64,000 nucleotides of DNA. It comes from Bacillota bacterium (GTDB taxonomy: Bacteria > Bacillota > UBA4882 > UBA8346). This document shows, in pieces, positions 25,237 to 34,609 of this stretch. Numbering within the stretch: position 1 is the first letter of the stretch; every line of letters begins with the position of its first letter. The notes under the pieces were generated by a model. That model was not told the origin of the DNA. It ran no database searches and saw only the letters and a list, made by a program, of their open reading frames with translations. The stretch spans positions 124,001 through 188,000 of the forward strand of contig JAEZFP010000033.1 in assembly GCA_023417475.1 (NCBI GenBank). The letters are read 5' to 3'. The position numbers were made by a program, and so were the translations under genes.

Positions 25237-27867
25237 CTAGTGAGCGCTTAACGATTGCGGCGAATTTGGCGGCGTGATCCCCAGACAATTCCAAACTTCT
25301 TTGGTTGGAACGGTTTCATTGAGTTTGGCGATGATATGGCTTTGCGTGTCATTGGGTAAAACTTCAAGACATTTTTTTAATGGCGCCGCCAGATCAACCG
25401 CGCCGCCAGTGGCGAGCGCGACGATCAACGCTTTCGCTTCCAGCTCCGGACGTCCTAACTCCCGGTAACAGTGAGCGATGGCGATATGCGCCCGATAACC
25501 TTCAATGCCTTCAACCGAATTATAGTGGGGCGGGGGGGTTCGCAAGAAAACGCATTCGGTAAAGCATTGGATGGCGGCGGTCCATTGGCCTTCTTGTTGA
25601 TAAATGACTCCCCAAAGATAAAAAAGGTCGTTGTAATCGGGTAAATCGGCAAGACCGCGCCAAATTTGCCGTTTCGCTTCATAAAACTGTCCGGCTTCAA
25701 ACAGGGAGATGACGCTATTTTTGACGAGACGGGGAAAAAACATTGCCTGCGGTTTGGTCAAACAAAGCGCTTTGGCGTAATAACGGTAGGCGTCGTGATA
25801 TTGACCCAAACGAAAATATTCGGTTCCCAAATTAAAAAGCGTAAACGCATCGTCAGGGTGAGCTTCGATCTCTTCCAACAGAATCTGCAGGTTGCGGGCC
25901 ATCTTTTGGGAGAGCTTGGGGTGATTTTGAAGATAACCGTAATGGTGGATTCGGACGTCTAACGCCATCAAGAAGTGTTGTTGGCGGAGCGAAGCGATTT
26001 TGGGATCCAATGATTCATGGATACGACCGGAAAAACGGTATTCCGGGCGGTTTCGAAAAAGCCGAAGCGCGAGGTGAGGCGCATGATCCCGGTCCGTCTC
26101 CGCGCTTAAATGATTCAGTTCCAGTAAAAAATACCCTTCGGCCGCCGTGTCCGCCAGCAGTTGGCGTAAGCGGGGACCGTCCCCGGCTTGTAACGTTTCG
26201 TCCGCATCCAAATAGAAGATCCAATCGCCGCTCGCCAACTCCAAACCGCAATTACGGGCCGCCGCGAAGTCGCCGCTCCATGGATAAGTGGTTATTTTGG
26301 CTGCAAACTCTCTGGCAATGGATAAGGTGGCGTCGGTTGAACCGGTATCAACGATGATTAACTCGTCAATCACTCCGGCGACGCTTTCCAAGCAGTTTCT
26401 TAGGCAGTCGGCTTCGTTACGGACGATCATACAGAGACTGAGACGGGGTCCGGATGGTTCGTGGCTGTTAGTCCCGGCGAGTAATTGCGCCAGTTCCGCC
26501 ACGGCGGGCGCATCACTGTCAACCGGATTGGCGGGATTTGGATTGTTAATCGCCAAAAGTGGGAAAGCCGCGCTTAATTTTCCTGCCTCCATGCAAGCTA
26601 ACCCGGTAACGAAGGCTACCTCCGGAGCTTTCGGGTCCGGCAATTGTTTTTCAATGACGGTCAGCGCGGCGCCGCCCGCCCCGGCTAACGCCAGATCGGC
26701 GGCGATTTGCATCCAGGCGGAATCGGGTAAGTCCAACGTCTTGATTAGGACTTGTGCCACTTTCCCGCCACCCAGCAATGGCAGGCTGTTCCGGACCAGC
26801 CCGGTGAGATTGGGCTTAAATTGCGGGTTGAGCCGGACTGCGGTCTGAAATGCATTGAAAGCGGCGGCTAGCTCGTTTTTTTCCTCATATACCGCGCCTA
26901 ATAATCCCCATGCTTTCCAACTGCCACACCCGCCGTTGGCAATATATTCCCCGCCGCTGTCGCCCAACCGCAGGCATTGGGAGATACTGTCAAAACCGGT
27001 TTGGTGATCGCCTTGGCCGAACGCGCCAACCGCCCGTTCATACCAGAGATCGGTGTAATCCGGAAATTGGTCCAATCCTTCATTGGACAACGGTTGCCAT
27101 TCCGGCCAGCGTTTCAAAAGGCGCGCCGCTTGCAAGGCGTGGAGCAACGCGTTGGAAGCGCATTGCGATCCCGGAGCGCCTAACCGGTATCCTTGAAGTA
27201 AATGAGGGTAAGCCGCTTCAAGTTGATTAATCCGGAAATATTCCATCCCTAAATTAAAATGATAAAATCCGTTGACCGGCTCTTGTGCGACAAGGGTTTG
27301 GGCAATGGCCATATTGCGTTCGGTTTTCCGATGTTTCTTAATCTGGATCGCTAAATAGCCATAATGACGGATGGCTAACGGCAACTCAAGCAGCCGGACC
27401 CGACCGGATGCGTGTAATTGCGGCGCGTCCAGTTGTTCATGAAGGGCTCCGCGATAGCGGTATTCGGGGTGATTTCGAAACAGTCTCAAACTGGCGCTGG
27501 CAACATATCCGCCATCATCGGTCAGATTGTAAATCCGCAACAGATAACCGTCAATTAGGGGGTCCTCTAGAAGTGGCCGGAGTTCTTTGCCGGGCGCCAC
27601 CACCAATTCCTCATCGGCATCGAGGATTAAAAACCAGTCCCCGGTGGCGTTTGCCAAACCAAAGTTACGGGCTGCCGCGAAATCGTTCTGCCAGACAAAC
27701 GGGAGCACCGTCGCCTGATAACGTTGGGCAATCGCCATACTTTCATCGTTGGAACCGGTGTCGACAACGACGATCCGATCGACCCAAGGAGCGGCCGAGG
27801 CCAGACATTGCTCTAAAATGTCCGCTTCGTTGCGAACGATCATAATCAAAGTTACAGTTGGATGCAT
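25237..27867 (-). CDS. tandem GT2 glycosyltransferase with TPR repeats
   Basis: An 876-residue cytosolic protein with an internal duplication. Each half has a GT-A family 2 domain followed by TPR-like helices: first half TLIMIVRNEADILEQCL, VVDTGSNDES and LILDADEE (about residues 5-90); second half SLCMIVRNEADCLRNCL, IVDTGSTDAT and FYLDADETL (about residues 470-555). The LDAD aspartates bind the metal-nucleotide sugar. The pattern matches SunS-like and other TPR-GT2 proteins that glycosylate peptides or surface proteins. I chose ATG 27867, with TAGGAGA upstream, over the longer frame. It lies 9 bases after the GT4-like gene, so the two are co-transcribed. Confidence 0.88.
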   Translation of the reverse strand: MHPTVTLIMIVRNEADILEQCLASAAPWVDRIVVVDTGSNDESMAIAQRYQATVLPFVWQNDFAAARNFGLANATGDWFLILDADEELVVAPGKELRPLLEDPLIDGYLLRIYNLTDDGGYVASASLRLFRNHPEYRYRGALHEQLDAPQLHASGRVRLLELPLAIRHYGYLAIQIKKHRKTERNMAIAQTLVAQEPVNGFYHFNLGMEYFRINQLEAAYPHLLQGYRLGAPGSQCASNALLHALQAARLLKRWPEWQPLSNEGLDQFPDYTDLWYERAVGAFGQGDHQTGFDSISQCLRLGDSGGEYIANGGCGSWKAWGLLGAVYEEKNELAAAFNAFQTAVRLNPQFKPNLTGLVRNSLPLLGGGKVAQVLIKTLDLPDSAWMQIAADLALAGAGGAALTVIEKQLPDPKAPEVAFVTGLACMEAGKLSAAFPLLAINNPNPANPVDSDAPAVAELAQLLAGTNSHEPSGPRLSLCMIVRNEADCLRNCLESVAGVIDELIIVDTGSTDATLSIAREFAAKITTYPWSGDFAAARNCGLELASGDWIFYLDADETLQAGDGPRLRQLLADTAAEGYFLLELNHLSAETDRDHAPHLALRLFRNRPEYRFSGRIHESLDPKIASLRQQHFLMALDVRIHHYGYLQNHPKLSQKMARNLQILLEEIEAHPDDAFTLFNLGTEYFRLGQYHDAYRYYAKALCLTKPQAMFFPRLVKNSVISLFEAGQFYEAKRQIWRGLADLPDYNDLFYLWGVIYQQEGQWTAAIQCFTECVFLRTPPPHYNSVEGIEGYRAHIAIAHCYRELGRPELEAKALIVALATGGAVDLAAPLKKCLEVLPNDTQSHIIAKLNETVPTKEVWNCLGITPPNSPQSLSAH

Positions 27868-27875
27868 GATTTCTC

Positions 27876-28787
27876 CTACTTTTCCGGCCCAAGTTTTAAA
27901 AAACGGCGGGTGACTTGGAGCCAATTAAACTCCTGTTGGATTCGGTGACAGGCTTCCGCGGCGCGTTTTTTGCCGGATTCATGATCATTAATTGATGTAG
28001 CAATGATCGTTTCAAAGTCAGTATCATCCTGCAACGAAAGTGAAGACCACCATTTGGGAGTGGATGAATTAAGCGTCAATACGGGGACGCCGCAAGCCAG
28101 TGCTTCAAATGCCGCCAGGTTCGGCTCCGCATCGCAGTGAATCAGATAAGCGGCGGTTGCGTATAAGCCGGCCAAATGCCGCTCATCGGTGATATTCCGA
28201 ACGATAAAGCAGTTTTTGGAACGGGCCGGCGTTTCGAAGTCGGCTGCGGCGTCCGTTTCGTAGCCATAATCATTGGCGATGAGCAGTGCTTGATCCAAGG
28301 CCAGGTTTTGAAAACCGGCGCAAAGTTTTTCATAAGTCGCCCCATGGAGCGGACCCCGATATAAATAGACGGGTTTCCCCGGAGGGAGCGGCAACGGGAA
28401 CGGGATTACGCCCGGGTAAAAACGTACCGGATTGATTCCCAAAGGCAAGCGGGTTTCCGGATAAACCTCCCAATCGCCGGAACAGGTCGCTCCGACGGCG
28501 TGGTTTGGCGGAATGATCCAGATCCGGCGGGCAGCGTCCGGCGGGGGAGCGGAGCCCGCCGCCACCCAACAGTCGACGGACGCATCATGGGTATCGCGTC
28601 CGGCAAAGGTTCGGAGCAAATGAGGCCGTAAATCCTGGGGAACCGCCCCGGTAATCGAACCCACGGGAAGCAGCTGGAGCGAATGGCCGAGATCGATCGT
28701 TGCGGCTGAAATTTCCAGTAAAAATCGATGACTTTGAGCTCTGCCGCCGATTTGCCCCTGAATAACAATTTTCAAATTATCGGTCAT
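27876..28787 (-). CDS. GT4/GT-B-like glycosyltransferase
   Basis: A 303-residue protein resembling the C-terminal lobe of GT-B glycosyltransferases plus a short N-lobe: a nucleotide-sugar site near LIHCDAEPNLAAFEALACGVP (cited in part: EPNLAAFEALACG, residues about 228-242), as in the E-x7-E motif. GGAGGA lies before the ATG. It is the first gene of a minus-strand operon with the tandem GT2 protein and lies divergent from the SPOCS-DUF6385 gene. Confidence 0.78.
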   Translation of the reverse strand: MTDNLKIVIQGQIGGRAQSHRFLLEISAATIDLGHSLQLLPVGSITGAVPQDLRPHLLRTFAGRDTHDASVDCWVAAGSAPPPDAARRIWIIPPNHAVGATCSGDWEVYPETRLPLGINPVRFYPGVIPFPLPLPPGKPVYLYRGPLHGATYEKLCAGFQNLALDQALLIANDYGYETDAAADFETPARSKNCFIVRNITDERHLAGLYATAAYLIHCDAEPNLAAFEALACGVPVLTLNSSTPKWWSSLSLQDDTDFETIIATSINDHESGKKRAAEACHRIQQEFNWLQVTRRFLKLGPEK

Positions 28788-28926
28788 TTGGCATTCCTCC
28801 GTTTAAAAGCATTATATGCCGGGATCAATTCTTGGTTATTATCAACTGTCGCTTTTTGAAGGGACTTTACATACATTACATCGATATATGATTTTAGGAC
28901 ACCACGCGAGGTGGGGTGCCGAGCGA

Positions 28927-29676
28927 TTGAATGCATCAAAAAAGCAATATCTGACCGAACAGTACTTCCAAGAATGGCTCCGGGCTCGGGGACAACAGCA
29001 AACGTCTATCGATAAAAGTTTCTCCCTGGAGACTAAGGCGATTAAGATTGCCCGGTTTCAGGCCGAACCGGAAGCGATCAAAACGGAGGTTGGCAAGGAT
29101 ACAACCCTTGTTTCCGCATTGATCGCCGTAAGCGTCCAGTATGTCGACGGAATGGGTTTATGCCGCGAGGAACAGTTCGAGATGCCTGTTTCCGACTTGG
29201 TAACGACCTGTGGCAGTGAAGCGGGAATGAGCGCCGTAGTTTGCTGCCGGGTTGAAAAGTGTCTTGTCAAATTGGTCAGGGCGACCACTGTCAAACTATT
29301 GATTGTTTTAGAGTGGGGGATTTTGGTTACTCAAAAAGAGCTTGTCGAATGGATTCACGGCTGCGAACAGCGTTGCTTTTTCGAAACCTCCGGATTACTC
29401 CCGTTGGGTTTGGTTGATCACTGGACCGAGTGGTTGAATGTTTCCACCGTAAGCGTCGTCAGTGTCATGGTTTTTAACGAGGGACCGGGTACGGCAACCG
29501 TCGCATTAGAAGGAAGCCCCGACGGCGATCATGTGGTGTACAGCGGGATTCAGCGATTGGTAGCGCCCGGCGGCTCCGAATTACTCGTTCCAAAATATTT
29601 CACCAAGTTTTTGCGGCTAAAGGGGTTCGCCGATTCCCCCACCGGAATTCTGTATTGGATCCAGGCGCAAACGTAA
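28927..29676 (+). CDS. SPOCS-like/DUF6385 fusion, putative spore surface protein
   Basis: About 250 residues. After a polar N-terminus, residues about 40-150 resemble a SPOCS domain (DUF3794): ALIAVSVQYVDGMGLCREEQ, FEMPVSDLV, then GMSAVVCCRVEKCLVKL and a final strand. Residues about 165-250 resemble DUF6385 (SVMVFNEGPGTATVALEG, SPDGDHVVY, KFLRLKGFADSPTG). SPOCS modules occur in SipL and coat proteins, so a spore envelope role is likely. The start is uncertain: TTG 28927 has GAGGTGGGG upstream and leaves room for a divergent promoter, whereas an ATG at 28816 leaves 28 bases between divergent genes. Confidence 0.65.
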   Translation: MNASKKQYLTEQYFQEWLRARGQQQTSIDKSFSLETKAIKIARFQAEPEAIKTEVGKDTTLVSALIAVSVQYVDGMGLCREEQFEMPVSDLVTTCGSEAGMSAVVCCRVEKCLVKLVRATTVKLLIVLEWGILVTQKELVEWIHGCEQRCFFETSGLLPLGLVDHWTEWLNVSTVSVVSVMVFNEGPGTATVALEGSPDGDHVVYSGIQRLVAPGGSELLVPKYFTKFLRLKGFADSPTGILYWIQAQT

Positions 29677-29685
29677 GGAGGTTGG

Positions 29686-30879
29686 TTGCCAGTGTCAATT
29701 GGTCATTGTATCCTGATTGCCGGGAAATCGGGTCATTTCTCCCTGCCCTGGTGGGGGGAGCTTTTGTCGTTAATTTCCGAAATCCGCCTGAGCTTGGCGG
29801 CCGAGTTTGAGATTGGCCGGGGCAGCATCGTAATTCATTGCGGCGGGATGGAAACCGCGATTTTTCAAGCTGGGGGATTGTTGTTGCAACCGCCAAACCT
29901 AACCATACCCAAGGTGTTCCGGCTTGGCCATGATTATCTGCAATGGACTCCTGGAGGGTTGCGCCAACTGATCAATGAATTACAAACCAATCCGGAACGT
30001 TGCCGGCAAATCGGGGAACAGGGTCGAATGACTTGGAACCGCTGGCGGAACGAACAATACTCAAAATTGGTCCGGGGCTTTCAAGTATTGCAAGGACGCA
30101 AAACTTCCGCCGGTTGGGGTGAAACCGATTGGCATTCCCAAGCCCGTCTGTTTTGGCGCAGTCCCGACCCGGCCGACTGGGATCGGGCCTTGCGGTCGTT
30201 GCAAGCCGCCGGCGATTTTACCGCCGCCGGTTATTTTCGGGCGGTCCGGGGATTGCGGCAAGTGATGCGCGGCAGTGATCACCAATCCAATGAATGCTGC
30301 CGGGAACTGGACAATTGGTTTGAAACGGCGGAACAGTCCGGACTGGTTGAACGGGTTGTACGGCTCCAACGGGCGATCGTGAAAGGTCTTGCCGGAGATT
30401 GGCGGGGCGAAAGAGACCTCTTGCAACAAGTATTAAAAATGCCCCCAAACGATGGCGCGGTTCTGCAATTTCCATGGTTGACCATTCCCGAGTTAGCGGG
30501 AGTACAAGGGGACGATTTGACCGCTTTGGTTTGGGAACACCTCGGTTATACCTGGGAACGTCTCAACTATCTTGGTTTGGCGCGTTTATGCCTGGAACAG
30601 TCGCTGCTGATTCGGGAGCAACCCCGGGTCCGGGGTAGGATGGGAATTCTCAAACTAAAGGGCGGTGACAGGAAAGGCGCGGCCGAAGCTTTGGCCATCG
30701 CCTGTGGCCGGGGTAGTCTGGAGACGGAAAGCTGGGAAGCCTGGTTGCAGTTAATGTTGCAAGAGGGTCAATACCAGGAAGCCCAGCGTTGTCAGGTGCT
30801 TGGCCAGTTACTACTGCGGTTGGCCGGCCGTCCGGTCGCCGGATTGGAACAGCTGTTGCAACGCTTTAAGGTAAGTTAG
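29686..30879 (+). CDS. hypothetical helical-repeat protein in glycosylation island
   Basis: A 397-residue protein. Residues 1-130 resemble the end of a GT-B glycosyltransferase (IVIHCGGMETAIFQAGG, TPGGLRQLINELQTNPERC), without a complete donor site. Residues 150-395 are TPR-like helices rich in Trp, Arg and Leu. AAGGAGG lies upstream; both TTG 29686 and GTG 29692 are possible starts. It follows the SPOCS-DUF6385 gene by nine bases. It may be a scaffold or a degenerate transferase partner of the neighbouring enzymes. Confidence 0.6.
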   Translation: MPVSIGHCILIAGKSGHFSLPWWGELLSLISEIRLSLAAEFEIGRGSIVIHCGGMETAIFQAGGLLLQPPNLTIPKVFRLGHDYLQWTPGGLRQLINELQTNPERCRQIGEQGRMTWNRWRNEQYSKLVRGFQVLQGRKTSAGWGETDWHSQARLFWRSPDPADWDRALRSLQAAGDFTAAGYFRAVRGLRQVMRGSDHQSNECCRELDNWFETAEQSGLVERVVRLQRAIVKGLAGDWRGERDLLQQVLKMPPNDGAVLQFPWLTIPELAGVQGDDLTALVWEHLGYTWERLNYLGLARLCLEQSLLIREQPRVRGRMGILKLKGGDRKGAAEALAIACGRGSLETESWEAWLQLMLQEGQYQEAQRCQVLGQLLLRLAGRPVAGLEQLLQRFKVS

Positions 30880-30885
30880 CCGTCC

Positions 30886-30909
30886 ACCCCGATTCGTCGG
30901 GCGTTTTTT
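30886..30909 (+). terminator. terminator inside the glycosylation island
   Basis: CCCGA-TTCG-TCGGG hairpin followed by a G and six T residues, eight bases after the stop of the preceding gene. Confidence 0.7.
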
Positions 30910-30957
30910 ATCCGTTATGATGTCGCTGGGAGTGACGTGATGAAATGAGGAGTGATT

Positions 30958-32565
30958 ATGGTAGAATCAAGTAAGCCGAAAGTGTTGATCGGCGGGGTGA
31001 TCCGTCAAACGCCAGCCGTATTGAAAGAGTATTTGGCGAGTCTGGTCAGTCTGGCGCTGGATGATCTGGAAGTCCGTTTCGGTTTTATCGATGATAATAC
31101 CGATGCGGAGTCCAGCCGGTTGCTGCAGGAGTTTAAAGCGGGAGCGACGCGGGAGGTTTCCATCGTCAAAGTTCAACCGGCGGCGGAAGATTACCGGCGG
31201 GACGAGATCACCCATCGGTGGACCCGTCAAGCCATGTCCCGCGTCGGGCGATTCAAAGATCAACTCATTGAAACGGCCATTGCGGAAGACCGGCATCTGT
31301 TTTTGGTCGATTCCGACCTGATTCTTCATCCTTGGACGTTGCAACAACTTTGGGTCAGCGAACGCCTGATTGTGGCGACGTTGTTTTGGACGCAATGGCA
31401 ACCGGATGAGCCGTTTTTACCTCAGGTCTGGCTGACCGGCCAATATACCTTGTTTACGCAAAACTGCGGTGAAAACCTTGCCCCGGATGAGATCGGCTTC
31501 CGAACCGACAACTTTTTAAAAATGTTGCGCCAACCCGGTCTGTACGAGGTGGGAGGACTTGGCGCCTGTACGTTGATTCGGCACGCCGCCTTGGTTCGAG
31601 GCGTCCGCTACCGGGAGCTGCCCAACCTGGATTACGTCGGGGAAGACCGTCATTTTTGTGTCCGCGCGGCGGCGTTGGGAATTGGGTTATATGTTGATAC
31701 GCAGTTACCGGCGTATCATGTCTACCGGGAATCGGATTTGGCCGGAGTGGCGTTATATCGCGAAAAATGCCAGAATTCGGTTGTTCAGTCGCTGTTGTTG
31801 GGGAAAACCCCTCAGACCTTCGGCCCGCAATCGGCCTTAACCGAAAAACGAAGGGTGCGACCGTCCAACCGTCTGACCTTGGTCATGTTGGTCCGGAATG
31901 AGGCGGATCGGTTGCTGGAGCGGATGCTGGAGCAGACCTGCCCGTTGATCGATGCGGCGGTAATTCTTGACGATGCCAGCACCGATGGGACAGCGGACCT
32001 CTTCCGGCGGCAGATGGAGCAACACGGTATTCCCTTACTGTTCCAGCGCAATTCCCAGCCGGGATTTCATAATGAGATCGCCCTGCGCAAACAGGTTTGG
32101 AATTTGGCGGTGTCCACCGATCCCGACTGGCTGCTTTTTTTAGATGCGGATGAGATGTTTGAAGAACGGGCGCGCCGGGAGCTCCGGTCCTTATTATCCG
32201 ATTCGCGTTGGGACGCGTATAGTTTTCGTTTATACGACCTTTGGGACGAACAACATTACCGGGAAGACCAATATTGGCGGGCGCATTGGTACTACCGCCA
32301 CTTCCTTTTGCGTTATCAGCCGGAATACGAATACGAGTGGTCCGAGCAACCGCTGCATTGCGGACGGGTGCCCAAAAACGTCGCCGGGTTTCCGGGGACC
32401 ATCAGTCAACTCCGGGTCAAACACTACGGTTGGTCCGACCCGGCGGCGCGCCGGCGTAAATATGAGTTTTACACCACGCGGGATCCTGAAGGCCGTTGGG
32501 GCCTGACAGGACAATACCAGTCAATTTTGGATCCTGCGCCGAATCTGATTCCATGGGAGGAATGA
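30958..32565 (+). CDS. two-domain glycosyltransferase (GT2-like)
   Basis: A 535-residue cytosolic protein with two GT-A domains. Residues 1-270 begin VLIGGVIRQTPAVL with FIDDNTD and LFLVDSDLIL as candidate metal site; residues 300-500 are a canonical GT2 (LVMLVRNEADRLL, ILDDASTDGTAD, LFLDADEMF) with a Trp/Tyr-rich tail (WRAHWYYRHFLLRY). GAGGAG lies five bases before the ATG at 30958. Its TGA overlaps an ATG of the next gene, and the preferred next start is six bases later, so translation is coupled. Probably adds successive sugars to the same acceptor. Confidence 0.82.
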   Translation: MVESSKPKVLIGGVIRQTPAVLKEYLASLVSLALDDLEVRFGFIDDNTDAESSRLLQEFKAGATREVSIVKVQPAAEDYRRDEITHRWTRQAMSRVGRFKDQLIETAIAEDRHLFLVDSDLILHPWTLQQLWVSERLIVATLFWTQWQPDEPFLPQVWLTGQYTLFTQNCGENLAPDEIGFRTDNFLKMLRQPGLYEVGGLGACTLIRHAALVRGVRYRELPNLDYVGEDRHFCVRAAALGIGLYVDTQLPAYHVYRESDLAGVALYREKCQNSVVQSLLLGKTPQTFGPQSALTEKRRVRPSNRLTLVMLVRNEADRLLERMLEQTCPLIDAAVILDDASTDGTADLFRRQMEQHGIPLLFQRNSQPGFHNEIALRKQVWNLAVSTDPDWLLFLDADEMFEERARRELRSLLSDSRWDAYSFRLYDLWDEQHYREDQYWRAHWYYRHFLLRYQPEYEYEWSEQPLHCGRVPKNVAGFPGTISQLRVKHYGWSDPAARRRKYEFYTTRDPEGRWGLTGQYQSILDPAPNLIPWEE

Positions 32566-32567
32566 CA

Positions 32568-34391
32568 ATGACGTTACAATGCGGGTTACCCCCAATCTTA
32601 TATCTGCCTTGTTTTGATTTTGACGTTTTGCCGCAACGGCCCCAACAGTTGCTCTGGGCCTTGGCCGATCAGGGATTGGAAGTCGTCTATTGCAATGTGA
32701 GCCAACGCGAGGCCGGACCGGCGTTTGAAGAATTGAAGCCGGGTTTTCAGGTCTGCCACCGGCTTGGGGCGCTCGACCGGGACCGCGAATATCTCATGTG
32801 GTTGACCCACGGTCCCTATCTCGACGCACTCGCCGATTACCGTCTGCCCATGCTCATCAGTGACGTGGCCGACGATACGGTCGAAGAATTCGCTTCCTTC
32901 CAACGTTGGCAACAACCGAAAGTAGCCCGGGCCGATCTGGTATTTTGCGCTTCGCAACCGATTTACGATAAGTGCGTCCAACTGAATCCTCAGACGACGC
33001 TCGTTCGCAACGGGGTTAATCACCAGTTTTTTGGCAAGGCGCGTTCCGGCGCAACGTTACCGGGCGAAGCGCGGGTGCGCGAAATATTGGGCGACGCTCC
33101 GGGACCGGTGGTTGGCTTTTGGGGCGCAGTCGCAACCTGGTTGGATTATGATTTGATCCGTTTGATTCTGGAAAAACGACCGAAATACCGGGTCGTCCTG
33201 GTCGGACCGGCTAATTCGCCCAAAGCGCTGGAGTTGGCGGAACGCTTTCCGAACTTGATTTATACCGGTTATCGTCCCCATAGCGAGTTGCCGGCTTGGG
33301 CCCGCTATTTCAGCGTGGGAATCATCCCGTTTGCGGTCCGGGAAGTGACCAAGGCGGCCAATCCGATTAAAATGTACGAATATTTGGCAAGCGGACTGCC
33401 GGTGGTGGCGACCGACCTGCCCGAGGTGAGGAATTGTCCCTTGGCCTGGGTGGCGCGGGATGCTGAAGATTTTTTGCGCGGCATCGATGCGTCCATCGCC
33501 GCAGGGGAGGACGCGGCAAAGATTGCCGCCAGGCAAGCGTATGCCGCCGGGGAATCTTGGTCCGGGCGGGCCCAGGTGGTGGCGGCGGCGATCCGGAAGC
33601 AGTTTTTTGCGAAGACCAAGGCTACGGCAAAACCGTTTGCGTTGCCCAAAGAACGGAACGCGGAACAACACCAATTGTGGGATCAGGTATGGAAGCAAAC
33701 GCCCGCCGCATGGGATTCCCTCTCCGAAAATATCTTCCAATGCTTACGCGGTTGGCTGGGGGACTGTCGCGGCAAACAAATCCTGGAGGTGGGTTGCGGT
33801 TCGGGCAAAATCTCGGCCCGTCTGGCGGCCCAGGGCGCGGTGGTAAGCTTGGTGGATTATAGCGAAAAAGCGTTGGCGGCGGCGCAGGCCGTTTTTGCCA
33901 AGCAAGAGCTGACAGGACGGTTTATCCAAGCGGATATGGCGCAAATGCCCTTGGAAACCGGCAGCTTTGATCTGGTGTGGAGTTCGGGGGTATTGGAGCA
34001 TTACCGGACGGCCGAACAGACGGAGGCATTACGGGAGATGGCCCGGGTCAGCCGCAATCAGGGCATAGTCGCCAGTATCGTGATGAATGCCGCTTGTCTC
34101 CCGTACCGGATCGGAAAATGGTTTGCCGAACAAAACGGGTGTTGGCCTTGGGGCGAAGAATATCCGGTCGTGTCGATGCTCGAACCGTTCGGCGCCGCGG
34201 GTCTCGTCAATATCTCCGAAGCGACCTGCGATTTTATGAGCGGAGCGGATTTTTTAACCTTTCTCCCCGAGGGGCAACGTTTGATCCAATTATTCAAAAC
34301 ATGGTTTACCCAACTCGATGCTACGGAACAAACATTGTTTGCAGGGTATTTGTTGACGACCAAAGGCGAAGTGGTACGAAATCCGAGTTAA
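32568..34391 (+). CDS. GT-B glycosyltransferase fused to SAM methyltransferase
   Basis: A 607-residue fusion. Residues 1-365 are a GT4-like transferase (LPQRPQQLLWAL at the start, VGFWGAVATWLDY, and the donor site AANPIKMYEYLASGLPVVATD). Residues 400-600 are a class I methyltransferase (ILEVGCGSGKISARLAAQG, FIQADMAQMPLETGSFDLVW, LEHY). Together they could add and then O-methylate a sugar. Start ATG 32568 with GGGAGG at good spacing. Last gene of the plus-strand set; a terminator follows. Confidence 0.87.
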   Translation: MTLQCGLPPILYLPCFDFDVLPQRPQQLLWALADQGLEVVYCNVSQREAGPAFEELKPGFQVCHRLGALDRDREYLMWLTHGPYLDALADYRLPMLISDVADDTVEEFASFQRWQQPKVARADLVFCASQPIYDKCVQLNPQTTLVRNGVNHQFFGKARSGATLPGEARVREILGDAPGPVVGFWGAVATWLDYDLIRLILEKRPKYRVVLVGPANSPKALELAERFPNLIYTGYRPHSELPAWARYFSVGIIPFAVREVTKAANPIKMYEYLASGLPVVATDLPEVRNCPLAWVARDAEDFLRGIDASIAAGEDAAKIAARQAYAAGESWSGRAQVVAAAIRKQFFAKTKATAKPFALPKERNAEQHQLWDQVWKQTPAAWDSLSENIFQCLRGWLGDCRGKQILEVGCGSGKISARLAAQGAVVSLVDYSEKALAAAQAVFAKQELTGRFIQADMAQMPLETGSFDLVWSSGVLEHYRTAEQTEALREMARVSRNQGIVASIVMNAACLPYRIGKWFAEQNGCWPWGEEYPVVSMLEPFGAAGLVNISEATCDFMSGADFLTFLPEGQRLIQLFKTWFTQLDATEQTLFAGYLLTTKGEVVRNPS

Positions 34392-34443
34392 ATTGCGAGC
34401 ATGCTGAAAAATTGCTTTCATTTTTTGTAACCGCATTACATCC

Positions 34444-34482
34444 AAAAAGCCGGCGGAGTGGTCACCCAGCCGGTTTTTTGGG
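34444..34482 (+). terminator. terminator of the glycosylation island
   Basis: AAAAAGCCGGC and GCCGGTTTTTT pair around a 14-base loop, 52 bases after the GT-methyltransferase gene. Confidence 0.8.
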
Positions 34483-34609
34483 ATGATTTATTGGACAAAC
34501 TCCATATTATACAGGAGAAAAAACGGTTCCAACCTGGCGGGAGAGGTTTTTGCGATTGAATATGGAATTAAAAGTCGCCAGAGTATATACATAAAGGAGT
34601 TATTTTAGA

